Source of the DNA: Diogma glabrata
Lineage: Eukaryota; Arthropoda; Insecta; Diptera; Cylindrotomidae
Direction: 5' to 3'
Assembly (NCBI GenBank): GCA_963693315.1
Contig: OY856188.1
Coordinates: 222,133,517 to 222,197,516 of the forward strand
DNA length: 64,000 nt
Position numbers and translations under genes: made by a program. The notes under the pieces were generated by a model that was not told the DNA's origin, made no database searches, and was given only the letters and a program-made list of their open reading frames with translations. Numbering within the stretch: position 1 is the stretch's first letter; each line of letters begins with the position of its first letter. This document shows, one piece after another, positions 49,807 to 61,823 of the stretch.

Positions 49807-49817
49807 TCTCCCTTTTT
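49807..49817 (-). promoter_or_regulatory. Polypurine tract of gypsy element
   Basis: AAAAAGGGAGA on the minus strand, about 220 bp beyond the integrase end and next to a TG-starting LTR. It would prime plus-strand DNA synthesis. Confidence 0.6.
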
Positions 49818-50035
49818 AAAATGTTACTCATTTTCTAGATAATATTAAATTCAATTTAATTCCAAATAAATTCAAATAATAAACCTAATTTTAAGAAATT
49901 CATTTTTATTTTTTTTTTAAATTCAATACTATTTTAGATTACTTATATTAGTAATACTTATAATAATTTAACTTAATAATTATTTCAAAAAGATATTACC
50001 AGTCACCCGTAATTATGAAAAACTTATAAAAAACT

Positions 50036-51062
50036 TTATCTTCTCCTTAAAACTAAACTATCAGATTCTAACTGAATCCAATATGGTACACCACCATGAA
50101 CAGAAACGATGTGAGCCTTTTCCCACCTTAGCTTTGGTAAATGTACCAATATCTTTTCCCGCTGTACAAAATTTTGTTCTTCCCTAACACCTTTACTATC
50201 ATAGTAATGTTTATTTTTTACATTTTTATTTTTTAAATTGTTTCTGATAGATGGAACAATTGAAGGTTCAAACAGTTCTTTTTTACCTGGTAAATTTGAT
50301 CTTGTCTGTCTACTCATAAGGAGCTCAACAGGAGATGCTGACCTCTTTAAGTGGCGTGTTACAGTACTCCAACAAAGCCATCCTTAATTCACTTTTTGAT
50401 TCATAACATTTTTTTATCAAAATTTTTGCAATTTGTACCGCTTTCTCAGCAAAACTATTAGATTGAGAATAGGTTGGACTGGTTGTTACTATTTTTATAT
50501 CAAACATCGAGCAAAACATTTTAAATTCAAAAAAATTAAACGGCACGTTATCTGAAATAATTTTACGTGGTATCCCATGATTAGAAAAAACCGTTTTCAG
50601 TTTTATAATTTAGTTAGATGCTCGTTTTGAGTTTATCAACAGTATATCTAAATAACGTGAATAATATTCTGATAAAATTAAGTAACTTTTCCTTGCATAT
50701 TCACAAATGTCTAATCCAATTGTTTCAAATGGTAACCTTAGAGTTTCATGAGAAATCATAGGTTGCTTAATATTTTTAGTTCTATATTTTTGACAAATAC
50801 TACAGCTTACTATTTGTTTCTCAATATCTTCACCTAATCCAGGCCAATACAGCAATGTTCTTGCTCTACTTTTCGTTTTATCTATCCCTAAATGCAATTG
50901 GTGTAATAATTTTAAAACATCCGATCTGAATGATTTTGGTATAATAACTCGATTATGCATAAACAATAAACCATCATCAATAACTATGTCGTTTCTATAA
51001 CGATAATAAAACTTTAATTCATTCTTTAAATTTTTTTTACTAACAGGCCAACCATCAAACAA
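50036..51062 (-). pseudogene. Gypsy (Mag-like) integrase
   Basis: Zinc-binding domain: LHQLHLGIDKTKSRARTLLY with the two His, then CSICQKY. Core domain: GLDICEYARKSYLI (first Asp), IISDNVPFNFFEF (second Asp, about 50550) and SNSFAEKAVQIAK (Glu). C-terminal part: SRQTRSNLPGKKELFEP and ILVHLPKLRWEKAHIVSVHG. All three catalytic residues are visible, but an in-frame TAA at 50610 and a frameshift near 50330 break the protein. The pattern is closest to Mag/K02A2.6-type gypsy elements. It is the downstream part of the polyprotein interrupted at 51895. Confidence 0.85.
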
Positions 51063-51129
51063 TATTTCTTTTATTTTTTTTAAATACGGATCATTTTCTG
51101 TTTATCTTTGATATTCTAATTTCTTTTCA

Positions 51130-51890
51130 TTACTTATATTTATTGAATGTACTAAGTACTAACTCGTTTAAATCATTAATTTCTGATTCACAAAAATCTT
51201 TATCAAAATACCTTGACAATAGATCTGCCACGTATAAATATTTACCAGGAACATACATTAAATTTAATGAATATTTCATCAATCTCAGTTTCATACGTTG
51301 TAGACGGGCTGAAGGTATTTTATCTAACTCTTTTTGCATGATACTAATCAAAGGCTTATGATCGGTTCGAACATTTACATTTCTACCATATATATAGTAG
51401 CAAAATTTCTGACATGCAAAAACTACTGTAAGTAAGCAATTCCTTCACTATGTAAGCATATCGAACTCCTGCATCTTTTAAACTGCGAGAAGCACACTGG
51501 CTTGTCTTCTTGCATTAGACAACACCCTAAACCATATTTCGAGGCATCGGTTTCTATCGTGATGTCTTTTGATATATCAAACGTTGGTGCAGCAGTAATT
51601 ATTTCTTTAATTTTACTTAAACATTCCGTGTGTGAGGGTTACCACTCAAAAATATCGTTTTTCTTTATCAATTCGCCAGAAGGTTGTGATACCTCTGCAA
51701 GGTTTGGAACAAAATTTCTCAAATAATTTATCATACCTATTAATTTTTGCAAGTCTTTCTTATCCTTAGGTGGTTCTATTTTGTTAATTGCTTACATTCT
51801 ATCTGGATTACATGAAATCCCTTCTTCTGATATAACATGCCCTAAATATTCTTCTTGTTGTTCTTTATAATGTAATTTACTACCATTAAA
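51130..51890 (-). pseudogene. Gypsy RT end and RNase H, downstream of insertion
   Basis: Minus-strand pieces in several frames: LHYKEQQEEYLGHVIS at the insertion edge, TDASKYGLGCCLMQEDKP (RNase H first Asp block, about 51530), NVRTDHKPLISI, then MKYSLNLMYVPGKYLYVADL at the RNase H end. Stops and shifts separate them. The same gene continues upstream at 55245. Confidence 0.8.
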
Positions 51891-52711
51891 TTACTTCGGT
51901 CTGAAAGACCTAAGTATTACATTCCTGAGCTCAAAGTGAAATTCTTACTCCCACTTTTTTTTGCATTTCTCGATGTTTTAGGACCTACTGATTCTAAAAA
52001 AGCAAAAAAAAAATGTATGTCTGTCTGTCGGCCGTCCGTCCGTCCGTCACAACCTACAAAATCTAGAAACCCGCTGGACGGATTATAAAATTTTTTTTCT
52101 AAAAATAGGTTTACTCAATGGAAAGAGCGGAAAGGACGATGTGTTCGATAACTTTACCGGAAGTGTTTCAAAAAATCGCCAAGTGTGTCAAAACAAGGAA
52201 ATTTGCATATTTTTTGCTTAAAATACGTTCATTTTAAGTGATAACGATTAGGAACATTGAATTTGGAGTAATCTTGATGGTATAACGTTGCCCTTTTGCA
52301 CGCGCGATATTCAATTTTATTTTTAGTGGAGGGATGGAGCCTTGCAGCACATGTTCCTTACCTCATTCAATTTCCTTGCTTCTCTTCCTAAACACGACAC
52401 AAATAAATATAACCTGCACAAATAAATTAGAAAATACAAATATCTACTTATAACTTCACAACTATTTTTTTTTATTTGCACACATTTAAATTACTTTTTT
52501 TTAAAAATTACAAAATTTTCTCAATATTTTAATTGAATAATAAATGGAACATAATTATTTTATTATACTTTAATTGTTTTTTTTTTTGATTTCTTTATAT
52601 TTTAATTAAATTTACTTTATATTATAAACTTGTTTAGCCGGGTTTAAAATTTTATATTTTATTATTTTGTTTTTCCTCAATTTACCCCGTTTGATTGAAT
52701 ATAATTTTTAT

Positions 52712-52768
52712 TATTAAATCTATATATTTCGGGCTAGGCCCATCTTCAGGATTATTAATAAAAATAAT
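52712..52768 (-). ncRNA. Hammerhead-like motif, left arm
   Basis: Reverse-complement twin of 53100-53160, with the same core and stems. Confidence 0.45.
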
Positions 52769-53099
52769 AAAAAATTATATCACAATAAGAAAATAAAGTT
52801 TTTGACATAAATTATATAAACAAAAAACGATATACAATTTAACATGAGTTACTATGTTATAATTAACTTAAAAAATGGTAATCAAGTGAAAAGCTTAAAG
52901 TTACTTTAAATTTTAGAACAATCGGATTAAATTAAAATAATTATTCGAAAAATAATATAATAATATTTTAAGCTTTTCACTTGATTACCATTTTTTAAGT
53001 TAATTATAACATAGTAACTCATGTTAAATTGTATATCGTTTTTTGTTTATATAATTTATGTCAAAAACTTTATTTTCTTATTGTGATATAATTTTTTAT

Positions 53100-53160
53100 T
53101 ATTTTTATTAATAATCCTGAAGATGGGCCTAGCCCGAAATATATAGATTTAATAATAACA
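53100..53160 (+). ncRNA. Candidate type I hammerhead-like motif, right arm
   Basis: CTGAAGA (53117-53123) fits CUGANGA. Stem II is GGGC (53125-53128) with GCCC (53132-53135) after one unpaired U. GAA is at 53136-53138. The palindromic ATATAT (53139-53144) would be stem III, then A53145 the cleavage base. Stem I pairs AATC (53113-53116) with GATT (53146-53149), extended beyond a two-base bulge. The layout is the same as in the PLE tails at 10402-10447 although the sequence differs. Confidence 0.5.
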
Positions 53161-54629
53161 ATTATATTCAATCAAACGGGGTAAATTGAGGAAAAACAAA
53201 ATAATAAAATATAAAATTTACTTTAGTTGAAATTACTTTAAAACAACAAAAAATTAAATAAATGATAAACCTTATTGTTTGATGCTGGGATCCTGGTCCA
53301 ATTTCTTAAAATCTCCAACTCCTTGTACCTGCTGATTTCGGTTGAGAATCTCTAACTTCTGTTGAGAATCTGTTGTGTTTACTGCACCAGCGTTGTTGTC
53401 CCGTTCAAGTTCCAGAAAAAAGAGAGACTTCTTTATGGCTATCGCTGACTATTTATAGAATATTTAACAATTTTCCCCAAGACTTGATTTCCGGCTTCTT
53501 CATTACTAAATCCATGTTGCCGGTTTGTATTTTATTTCCCCTCATATATTTTTTTTTCGAACCATGGCTGACAATTTCGAACTTTTAAGGCAGATGTACA
53601 TTTTGAGTTTTGACTCAACCTAACGACGTTTGTTTTTGTTTATTTGTTTAAAAGATGAATATTTGGTTTCAGGCCCTCAATCCGGTCTGACTCAATTCAA
53701 AGTTTTTCGTTGAACAAAACGTTGAAGTTTCAACTCCTCGGCAATTACAAATTCCCTAATATGTTCTCCTTTTTCAGACAGTTCTGAGATTTATTTAAAT
53801 GTTCGTGTGATAGTTGTATTTCTTTCATCGTTTTAGACTTATAATATTATTACAAATTTTCTTCTAAGCTACATACAATTTAAGTTTTCAAAATACAGAC
53901 TTAATATTTAGCTAATGCATCTATATAAAACAACTTTTGAATTTATTTATTTAATAATTGATAACCGTTTAAGTTTTATTGCCTAATCATCAAACAATTA
54001 AATTAAACATTTTTTTTTAAAGAATGAAAAGATGATGGCAAACGAATAATTAAAAATCAAATGCAAATGAAATGAATCGAGATTAAAATGTAATAAGAAA
54101 TTTGAATTTATAGGAATTCAACGGAAATTGAAATCTCTATCTAAAATTTTTGAGCTTACTGGCAAATACCATTTAATGCCCGTTACAATGGTCGGGATTG
54201 GTATATGAGACCAAAATCTAGATTATTGCATTATAAGTTTGTCAAAAAAATGTTGTCAAAAGAAAGATTTTTATTTATTTTTTTACCCAACTTTTTGGAA
54301 AAAAAATTAAATGTTTGTTTGATATGAAATTTTATTATTATTATTGAGAATTATGGCATTATAAGTTTGTCAAAAAAATGTTGTCAAGTGTGTCAAAAGA
54401 AAGTTTTTATTTACTTTTTTACCTAATGTTTTGGAACAAAATAAAATTAATAGTTTGTATGACATGACATTTTATTTTTATTATTGAGAATTATAGCATT
54501 ATAAGTTTGTCAAAAAAATTTGACATTATTTTTTTGACAAACTTATAATGCCATAATTGTGTGTCAAAAAATGATTTCATTTATTTTTTTAGCCAATTTT
54601 TTGGAAAACAAAATGTAGCTGTTTTTATG

Positions 54630-54960
54630 ACGTAAATGTAATTGAAAATGAAATTGGACATGGAAATTTTTGAATTTGTTATAGTTTTTGAAATATTTTT
54701 GAAATTTTGAAAAAAGTTTGTAGTTTTGATTTTGTAATAACTTTTGCAATATTTTTAGAATTTTGGAAAAAGTTTTAATTTTTGATTTTGTAAGAATTTT
54801 TGGAAAATTTTTAGAATTTTGAAAAATTTTAAATTTTTGATTTTATTCTAATTTTTGGAATTTTGAAAAAAGTTTGATTTTATTTAATTTTTACACTATT
54901 TTTGAAATTTTGAAAGCAATACGAATTTGTGATTTTGTACTATTTTCTCGAAACGCTAAA
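54630..54960. repeat. AT-rich minisatellite core, copy I
   Basis: Loose units of about 55-60 bp containing AATTTTTGCAATATTTTTAG and ATTTTGGAAAAAGTTT. The same array is in copy II, split into 57720-57906 and 60413-61030. Confidence 0.75.
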
Positions 54961-55244
54961 TGGAAAGGTTTTTTAGTAGTTTGCTAAGTCTATCATCTTT
55001 TCACTAAATTATGTTAATTTAGGATCTGTTATAATTTTTCGGCAACGTATTGATGTTATGTGTTAGTTTTGTAATAAATTTCTAAACAGAGATAAAAAAA
55101 TACTTATACTTTAACAAAGAGTTATGTTTGATATACACCGCTGCCCAAAACTAAAATCCATGTCTTCATAAAAGTTTTTTGCTGAAAACTATATCAAAAT
55201 CCTTAACCCAGACCGAAGTCTTGATATCTCAGAGCTTGAGATTT

Positions 55245-55760
55245 CAGCCCCTCCATATTTTCATATTTCTTTCACGAGCTATATTTGTAACTGACTTCAA
55301 AATTTTATCACGATCATATAATGTATTTGCAGCTATTATCACGTCATCTATATAAACAGAAACTCCATCGATACCATCAAAACTTCTTTCATTATATTTT
55401 TGGAAAACTTCGGGTGTGATTTTAATACCAAACGCTAATCTTTTAAACGAGTAACACCCAAATGGTGTACTAAATGAACATAACTTGCTCGATTTTTGAT
55501 TTAACTTTGCCTGCCAGTATCCTTCTTTGAGATCTAAAACAGTATACCATTTTTTATAATTCAATTTTGCCGCTACTTCAGTGAACGATGGAATTATATA
55601 GCTTTCTTCTTTAATTGCTTTGTTAAATCTTGTGTATGTATACAAAGTCTTAAATGACCATTGGACTTTTCAACTATTACTAAATTTGATACAAAATCTA
55701 AAGGCTCATTAACCTTTTCAATTATTCCGCGTTTGTTTAATGCTGCCTGTTGTTTCTTTC
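55245..55760 (-). pseudogene. Gypsy reverse transcriptase palm, upstream of insertion
   Basis: From 55645: KKWYTVLDLKEGYWQAKL (first palm Asp), FGCYSFKRLAFGI, and VYIDDVIIAAN with the catalytic YIDD. Upstream, VNEPLDFVSNLVIVEKSNGH is in another frame, the shift lying near 55640. The gene is cut at 55245 by the DINE-like element and resumes at 51890. Confidence 0.85.
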
Positions 55761-55989
55761 TTTCGATTCAATATTAAAATTATCTACAAAAGATCCTAAT
55801 TGATCATCAAATATATCAGCATTATCGTTTAATATTTATCTTTACAATTCGAAATTTCCTTTATTATTTTAATTAAATTTAAATATGTACAACCCGTTAA
55901 ACCCAGTATTGGAACTGATTTTGTATTAATAATCAAACATTTCTAAACCGACAATCATTACTCGACATACACACACATTCTGCAAAACC

Positions 55990-56175
55990 CAAAACATTTA
56001 ATTTCGCAACACCGTATGCTTCAACTGCATTACTACTTTTTACAATTTTTAAATTTTTAATTTTATTTGCATACCTTAAGGGCAACACATTTGCCTCAGT
56101 TCCCGTATCTAATTTAAATGTAACAATGCCGTTATTTATTTGAATTTTCTGATACCATGATTCATTGCTAAACTA
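55990..56175 (-). pseudogene. Gypsy protease
   Basis: GIVTFKLDTGTEANVLPLRY with the DTG active-site motif, then KNLKIVKSSNAVEAYGVAKL. Lies between gag and RT as expected; broken further downstream. Confidence 0.75.
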
Positions 56176-56312
56176 ATAATTTTATTTGACATGGCATTTT
56201 TTTTTTATTCAAATAAAAATGAATCATGGTATCAGAAAATTCGAATAAATAACGGCATTGTTACATTTAAATTAGATACAGGAACTGAGGCAAATGTGTT
56301 GCCCTTAAGGTA
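56072..56312. repeat. Inverted duplication of the gypsy protease segment
   Basis: 56072-56165 on the minus strand and 56222-56312 on the plus strand both encode INNGIVTFKLDTGTEANVLP, the aspartic protease with its DTG motif. The copies face each other around about 55 bases. The plus-strand copy ends where the gag-like sequence resumes, so the duplication replaced or interrupted the gag-protease junction. Confidence 0.85.
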
Positions 56313-56745
56313 GCATTAATTTGTAAAATGTCATCATGATGTTGGAATTCTATCTCTGGTATTTTTTTCATCGTACTTTTAATCGCACAAAGGTTCAGTT
56401 TTCCACAATTATTGCATATTTTTTCAAAGGCAGGAATTGTTTTATCCCATGAAAAAATCCACAAAATCTTTACAATTAACACAATAATTTTTATTTTTAT
56501 TTCTAAAATGACTATTATTTCTAAAATTATTGCTATTATTATTTCTAAAATTATTTTGATTTTGTTCCCTATTGTTATTAAATCTCTTTATGTTTGAATG
56601 GAATTGATTTTGTTGTTGTTGTCGGTGTACTGTATTATTTTGTTTTTGAAGTAAAACTTCTTCAGGGGCGTTATGAGAATTTTGAACCGAAGTAACCATT
56701 TGAACAGATATATAACCACATATATTCATCTCTATCATACTACAG
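56313..56745 (-). pseudogene. Gypsy gag nucleocapsid remnant
   Basis: An Asn/Gln-rich stretch (NNNREQNQNNFRNNNSNNF) leads into CVNCKDF and, in another frame, ICNNCGKLN, the remains of two zinc knuckles that bind genomic RNA. A frameshift lies between them near 56450, and the His and last Cys of the second knuckle are altered. The 5' part of gag and the 5' LTR are missing. Confidence 0.7.
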
Positions 56746-57061
56746 TCTGATTTTTTTCAAAATAATTGTGTAACTATGACTACAAAAGGATCATGAAATT
56801 TTAAATTAAATGGGTGCTTTGATAAAAATTTCGATTTTTTATAGAATTTAAACAAATACAAATGTTTTTACTTTTTTGGACGTAACTATGACAACATTTT
56901 GTGTGTTTGTGTTTAAACAATTATTTCAATTTAAATTTTGATCCAAAAATGTATTGTTTTGTTACCAATGCAACGATATTCAGTCTCGTATTAAACATTA
57001 TAGAGTGTCGATTAGTTAGAGTGTCGACTTTATTTCTTTAATTATTGAGTTTTAATATTAC
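56746..57061. other. AT-rich spacer
   Basis: Nothing recognised between the gag remnant and the second DINE-like copy. Confidence 0.5.
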
Positions 57062-58027
57062 TGGTCTGAAAGACCTAAGTATTACATTTAAGAGCCAAAA
57101 GTGAAATTCTTACCCCCACTTTTTTGGAATTTCTCGACGTTTTAGGACCTACTGATTCCCAAAAAGCAAAACCAAAATGTATGTCTGTCTGCCGGCCGTC
57201 CGGCCGTCACTACCTACGCTGCAGGGAAAACCACTGGAGGGATTTCAAAATTTGTTTTTCTAAAAATAGGTATACTCAAGGGACAGGTTCGAAAGGACGC
57301 TGTGTTCGTTAACAGTGTGTCAAAAAAATCATTATGTGTGTCAAAAATAGCAAATTTTCATCGTTTGGCTTAAAAAACGTTCATTTTAAGTGATTACGAG
57401 TAGAAACATTAAATTTGGAGAAATCTTGATGGTAGGGATTGGTATATGAGACCAAAAACTAAATTATTGCATAAGTTTGTCAAAAAAATGGTGTCAAGTG
57501 TGTCAAAAGAAAGATTTAAATTTTTTTTACCCAATTTTTTGGAAAAAAATAAAATTAATTATTTGATTGAAATGAAATTTTATTATTATTTTTGAAAGTA
57601 TGGCATAATAAGTTTGACAAAAAAATAATGTCAAGAGTGTCAAAAAATGATTTCATTTAACTTTTAGCTAATTTTTTGGAAAAAAATGAAGCTCTTTTAT
57701 GACGTATTTGTAATTGAAAATGAAATTGGACATGGAAATTTTTGAATTTGTTATAGTTTTTGAAATATTTTTGGAATTTTGAAAAAGTTTGTAGTTTTGA
57801 TTAGGTAATAATTTTTGCAATATTTTTAGAATTTTGGAAAAACTTTTAATTTTTGATTTTGTAAGAATTTTTGGAATATTATTAGAATTTTGAAAAATTT
57901 TAAATTTTAGGTAGATTTCATATAAAAATCTACCTATTGCAATGGGCTTCATCTCGGAATTTCGGAAAAATTTTGGTGCCGAACGACTATATATGATAAG
58001 CGGAGACAAAAAAACAAAAAAAAAAAA

Positions 58028-58029
<2 letters not shown>

Positions 58030-58125
<96 letters not shown>
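58030..58125. repeat. (TA)n microsatellite, left half
   Basis: TA tract belonging to element A copy 2, ending at the Helitron CTAG terminus. Confidence 0.95.
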
Positions 58126-58126
<1 letters not shown>

Positions 58127-58565
58127 TAGGAAGGCCCGGCGTGCTTCGCTACGCTTATAAATAAAGTTTTTGCGTAGACATTTTGTTGACGTAGAAGCAA
58201 TGATTTCAAAAAGTGGTAACGAGAAATGCTAGCATATAATTTTTAATTTTTCTTTTTAAATATATGAATGAAAAATAATCAGAACTCTAGCTGATCAGTT
58301 CGGATATATGAAAAATTAGCGATCAAATAAGTTAGAGATAAAATAAGCTTACTTGAAAACTTATTTGATCGCTAATTTTTCATATATCCGAACTGATCAG
58401 CTAGAGTTCTGATTATTTTTCATTCATATATTTAAAAAGAAAAATTAAAAATTATATGCTAGCATTTCTCGTTACCACTTTTTGAAATCATTGCTTCTAC
58501 GTCAACAAAATGTCTACGCAAAAACTTTATTTATAAGCGTAGCGAAGCACGCCGGGCCTTCCTAG
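58126..58565. repeat. 440-bp palindrome of two Helitron 3' ends
   Basis: Outer ends are CTAGGAAGGCCCGGCGTGC and its reverse complement. The arms, through AGAACTCTAGCTGATCAGTT, meet near 58348. Only the left outer end is a real insertion terminus; the right one lies inside the Helitron. Confidence 0.95.
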
Positions 58566-58626
58566 TTGGTATTAATATTGATATTAATAAATTGATATTA
58601 ATAAATTCTATCTTCATCTGACAAAT

Positions 58627-58833
58627 TTAACAAAATTCATCATTTTTAAAAATAGCAACCACATCAGTTTGAACAGCATCATTAAAACGTCGAATATCAC
58701 ATTCTCTGTTAACTTTTATAACCATTGACACATCAGCAGTAACATTCTCAGGTCTTTCACAAAATTCATGCATTGATTTGAAAGAACGAACAAAAGGATT
58801 CACACGATCTAACTCAAAACCTATCTTACGCAT
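58627..58833 (-). pseudogene. Helitron protein N-terminal fragment (pre-Rep region)
   Basis: ELDRVNPFVRSFKSMHEFC and CDIRRFNDAVQTDVVAIF match the conserved region ahead of the Rep nuclease in insect Helitron proteins. There a block near NPFVRSF is followed by RRYNAPTxxEVAxI. A 69-codon remnant: Rep HUH motifs and helicase are absent. The recognition is from memory of the motif. Confidence 0.65.
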
Positions 58834-59206
58834 AAGAAAAAATTCGAAATGAAATTTAAAACATAGAAAAACAATATGTACGTTTATTCACATTCAAAGA
58901 AATAAATATACTAACAGCTGAGAAAAAATTAAATATAAAAAAGAATAACAAAATAAAGTTTTAAGTTCGTTGTTCGATAGCAAATATATTTTTATATGTA
59001 TGTAAACTTATAATGCATATGTATAGAAAAAGTTTTCCGTATATAATGACTTTTTTATTTATGATCCGATTTGTTTGAATCCGGATCCCAATATAGGTTA
59101 CACTAATATCAGTTAGCTGTGAAAATTTGAATTGAATCCATCTGCGAATAAAAAAGCCTTATGCTCCACAAAGTTTTAATCTAGCGTATTAATATATATA
59201 AGAAGA

Positions 59207-59342
<136 letters not shown>

Positions 59343-60412
59343 ATATGATATGAGGTATAACGGAATTTAGCGGCACTCTCACGGTCGCATTTTTCAACCT
59401 ACACCAAAATAATGTTCTGTGTATGTTTCGGCAAATAATGTCTGGGACAAGTTCGTGAACTGGCCATATCCGGGTACCGGTTAAGCGGCTAGAGCCTAAA
59501 AAGTCGAATAATCTAGGGCGCTATAACTTCCGTTTGAATCATAATATTTTAATAAAATTTAAAAGTATTGAGTATTTAAACCTTTTTTTATCATTTTTAT
59601 CCAGATGACAATCTTGGCATTTCAGGTTCCTCAAAAATCATTTGTTTTAAAAATTTACTAAACTTTGTTGTCCTTGATCTAGCTGAAATGGCCAAGCACA
59701 TATTTGAAAACTTTTTCTCACGTATATAAAATATAAATTTTTCCAAAATTTTGAAAAAAAATAGTTCAAGTCTAAATGTTGAGACCCTAGGGCTGTTGAA
59801 ATGAAAACAAACGCAAAAGGCAAGGCTTTCATCATGTTTCAGTTTATGTTATTTAAATTCAGCTTAACTTTTAAGCATACTTTTAAACTACAGCCTCAAA
59901 AAGTTTTAGCGTTCTAACCCAAAAGGTTCCATTTTTATAAGCAGTATAATGCACCCCTTGCAAGAAAAATATCAAGCCATTTAATCTCATAGACAAATTA
60001 TCAAAATCTCTTTTGTTTTTATTTTTTTACTAAGTAACCGTTTGAAAAAAGATAAAATAAGAACAAAGAAACACAACAACAAAAGATGGTTTTGAAATAA
60101 AATTGTTTGATAATGTTTGATTATAAATTATGTGTGATGGTATAATTGTAGTTGTGACGTAGTTCATTTGATCTCTAGTGGATTTAATATGTTATTAAAA
60201 GCAATTTAAACCAACTTATAAAACTGTTCCGAAATTGTATTGATGGAGTTAGTTCGGATAATGTATTTAATTTGGTTCAATAATTTTTTTGAATTATTCT
60301 GTTTCTACTTAAATTTTTTATTTAAACTAATCTGACTTATCTAATTTTATTTGGACACAAAACCGTCTGACCCCGAAATCTACCTATTTCTAGCGGATAT
60401 ACCTGCCGCTGG

Positions 60413-61030
60413 GATTTTTTGATTTTGTTATAATTTTGAAAAAATTTTCAATTTTCGATATTGTAATAATTTTTGCAATATTTTTAGAATTTTGGAAAAA
60501 GTGAATTTTTAAAAATTTTTGGAATATTATTGGAATTAAGAAAAAGTTCATACATACGATTTTATTTTAATTTTTGGAATATTTTTGGAATTATGAAAAA
60601 AGTCTCAATTTTTGATTTTGTTATAATTTTTGCAATATTTTTAGAATTTTGAAAAAAATAGTTTTTGAATTTTATATATATTTTTAGAATTTTGAAAAAA
60701 GTTTCAATTTTGATTTTGTAAGAATTTTTGGACTATTTTTGGCATTTTGAAAAATTTTAAATTTTAATTTTATTATAATTTTTGGAATTTTGAAAAAAGT
60801 TTTAACTTTTGATTTTGTAATGATTTTTGCAATATTTTTAGAATTATGGAAAAGTTTTAAATTTTAAGAATTTTTGGAATATTATTGGAATTTAGAAAAA
60901 GTTTAAATATTTCATTTTATTCTAATTTTTGGAATATTTTTGGGATTTTGAAAAAAGTTTAATTTTATTTAATTTTTAATATATTTTTGGAATTTTGAAA
61001 GAAATATGAATTTGCGATTTTATAATATTT
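60413..61030. repeat. AT-rich minisatellite core, copy II
   Basis: About ten loose units with AATTTTTGGAATATTTTTGG and ATTTTGAAAAAAGTTT; continuation of 57720-57906 across element A. Confidence 0.8.
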
Positions 61031-61350
61031 TATCGAAACGCTAAATGGAGAGGTTTTTGAGCAGTTTGCTGAGTGTATCATCTTTTCACTAAATTATGTT
61101 AATTTATGATCAGTTATAATTTTCCGGCAACGCATTGATGTTTCGTGCTAGTTTTGTAATAAATTTCTAAACAGAGATCAAAAAATACTTGTACTTTAAC
61201 AAAGAGTTATGTTTGATATACATCGCTGACCAAAACTAAAAATCATGTCTTCATAAAAGTTTTTTGTCGAAAACTATATCAAAATCCTTAACCCAGACCG
61301 AAGTCTTGATATCTCAGAGCTTGAGATTTCAGCCCCTCCATATTTTTACT

Positions 61351-61823
61351 ATTAAATTTATCATTTCTTAATGACAGTGCTATTGTTAATTTTTAATTAG
61401 TAAGTGAATATTTTCCCAAAAAGTGTTTTAAATAAAAATAGTGTTGTTTAGAGTTCAAATGGCTGAATCACAGGAAAATTTTACCCCTACATCTATAAAT
61501 AATTATAAATGTAAAAATCAACAACCTAATCATGCTCTCAAGCCTAAAATATGTCAGTTTTTATTTATCTCAACAATATTTAAAATTTAATTAATAAAAT
61601 TGTAGAATTTATATTCCAAACGTTTTACTATTATAGCTAGAAAAGATACCGTGACTGCGTAAAAAATGAGATTATACCGTCAGCGTTTACGGGAAAAAAC
61701 ATGTATGACTCAAACAGGTCCTTCAATGATACGTAAGTGTTTGGTTATATATGTGTTTCTTCCTTTGTGTATTTTTTTCAATATATTCAATACATTCATA
61801 TTCATATTTATATATAAAAAAAA
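61351..61823. other. AT-rich spacer
   Basis: No gene supported; short frames only. Confidence 0.5.

Larger units (their letters stand above)
52645..53221. repeat. Foldback of two inverted PLE-like tails
   Basis: Arms 52645-52910 and about 52964-53221 are near-perfect reverse complements separated by about 55 bases. Each arm ends in CCTCAATTTACCCCG and holds a CTGAAGATGGGCCTAGCCCG motif, annotated separately. Confidence 0.9.
51896..55244 (-). mobile_element. DINE/Helentron-like element, copy I, inside gypsy RT
   Basis: It starts (plus strand) with the hairpin GGTCTGAAAGACC and ends TTTCAGCCCCTCCATA. It interrupts the gypsy RT between ARERNMKI and the LHYKEQQEEYL block. Copy II is at 57062-61350. 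Both have a GTCTGTCTG/GTCCGTC stretch near one end and an AT-rich minisatellite core (AATTTTTGCAATATTTTTAG units) near the other. A terminal hairpin plus internal minisatellite resembles DINE-1/Helentron elements, read on the minus strand. No coding capacity. This copy has a further insertion (about 52280-54190) absent from copy II. Confidence 0.6.
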
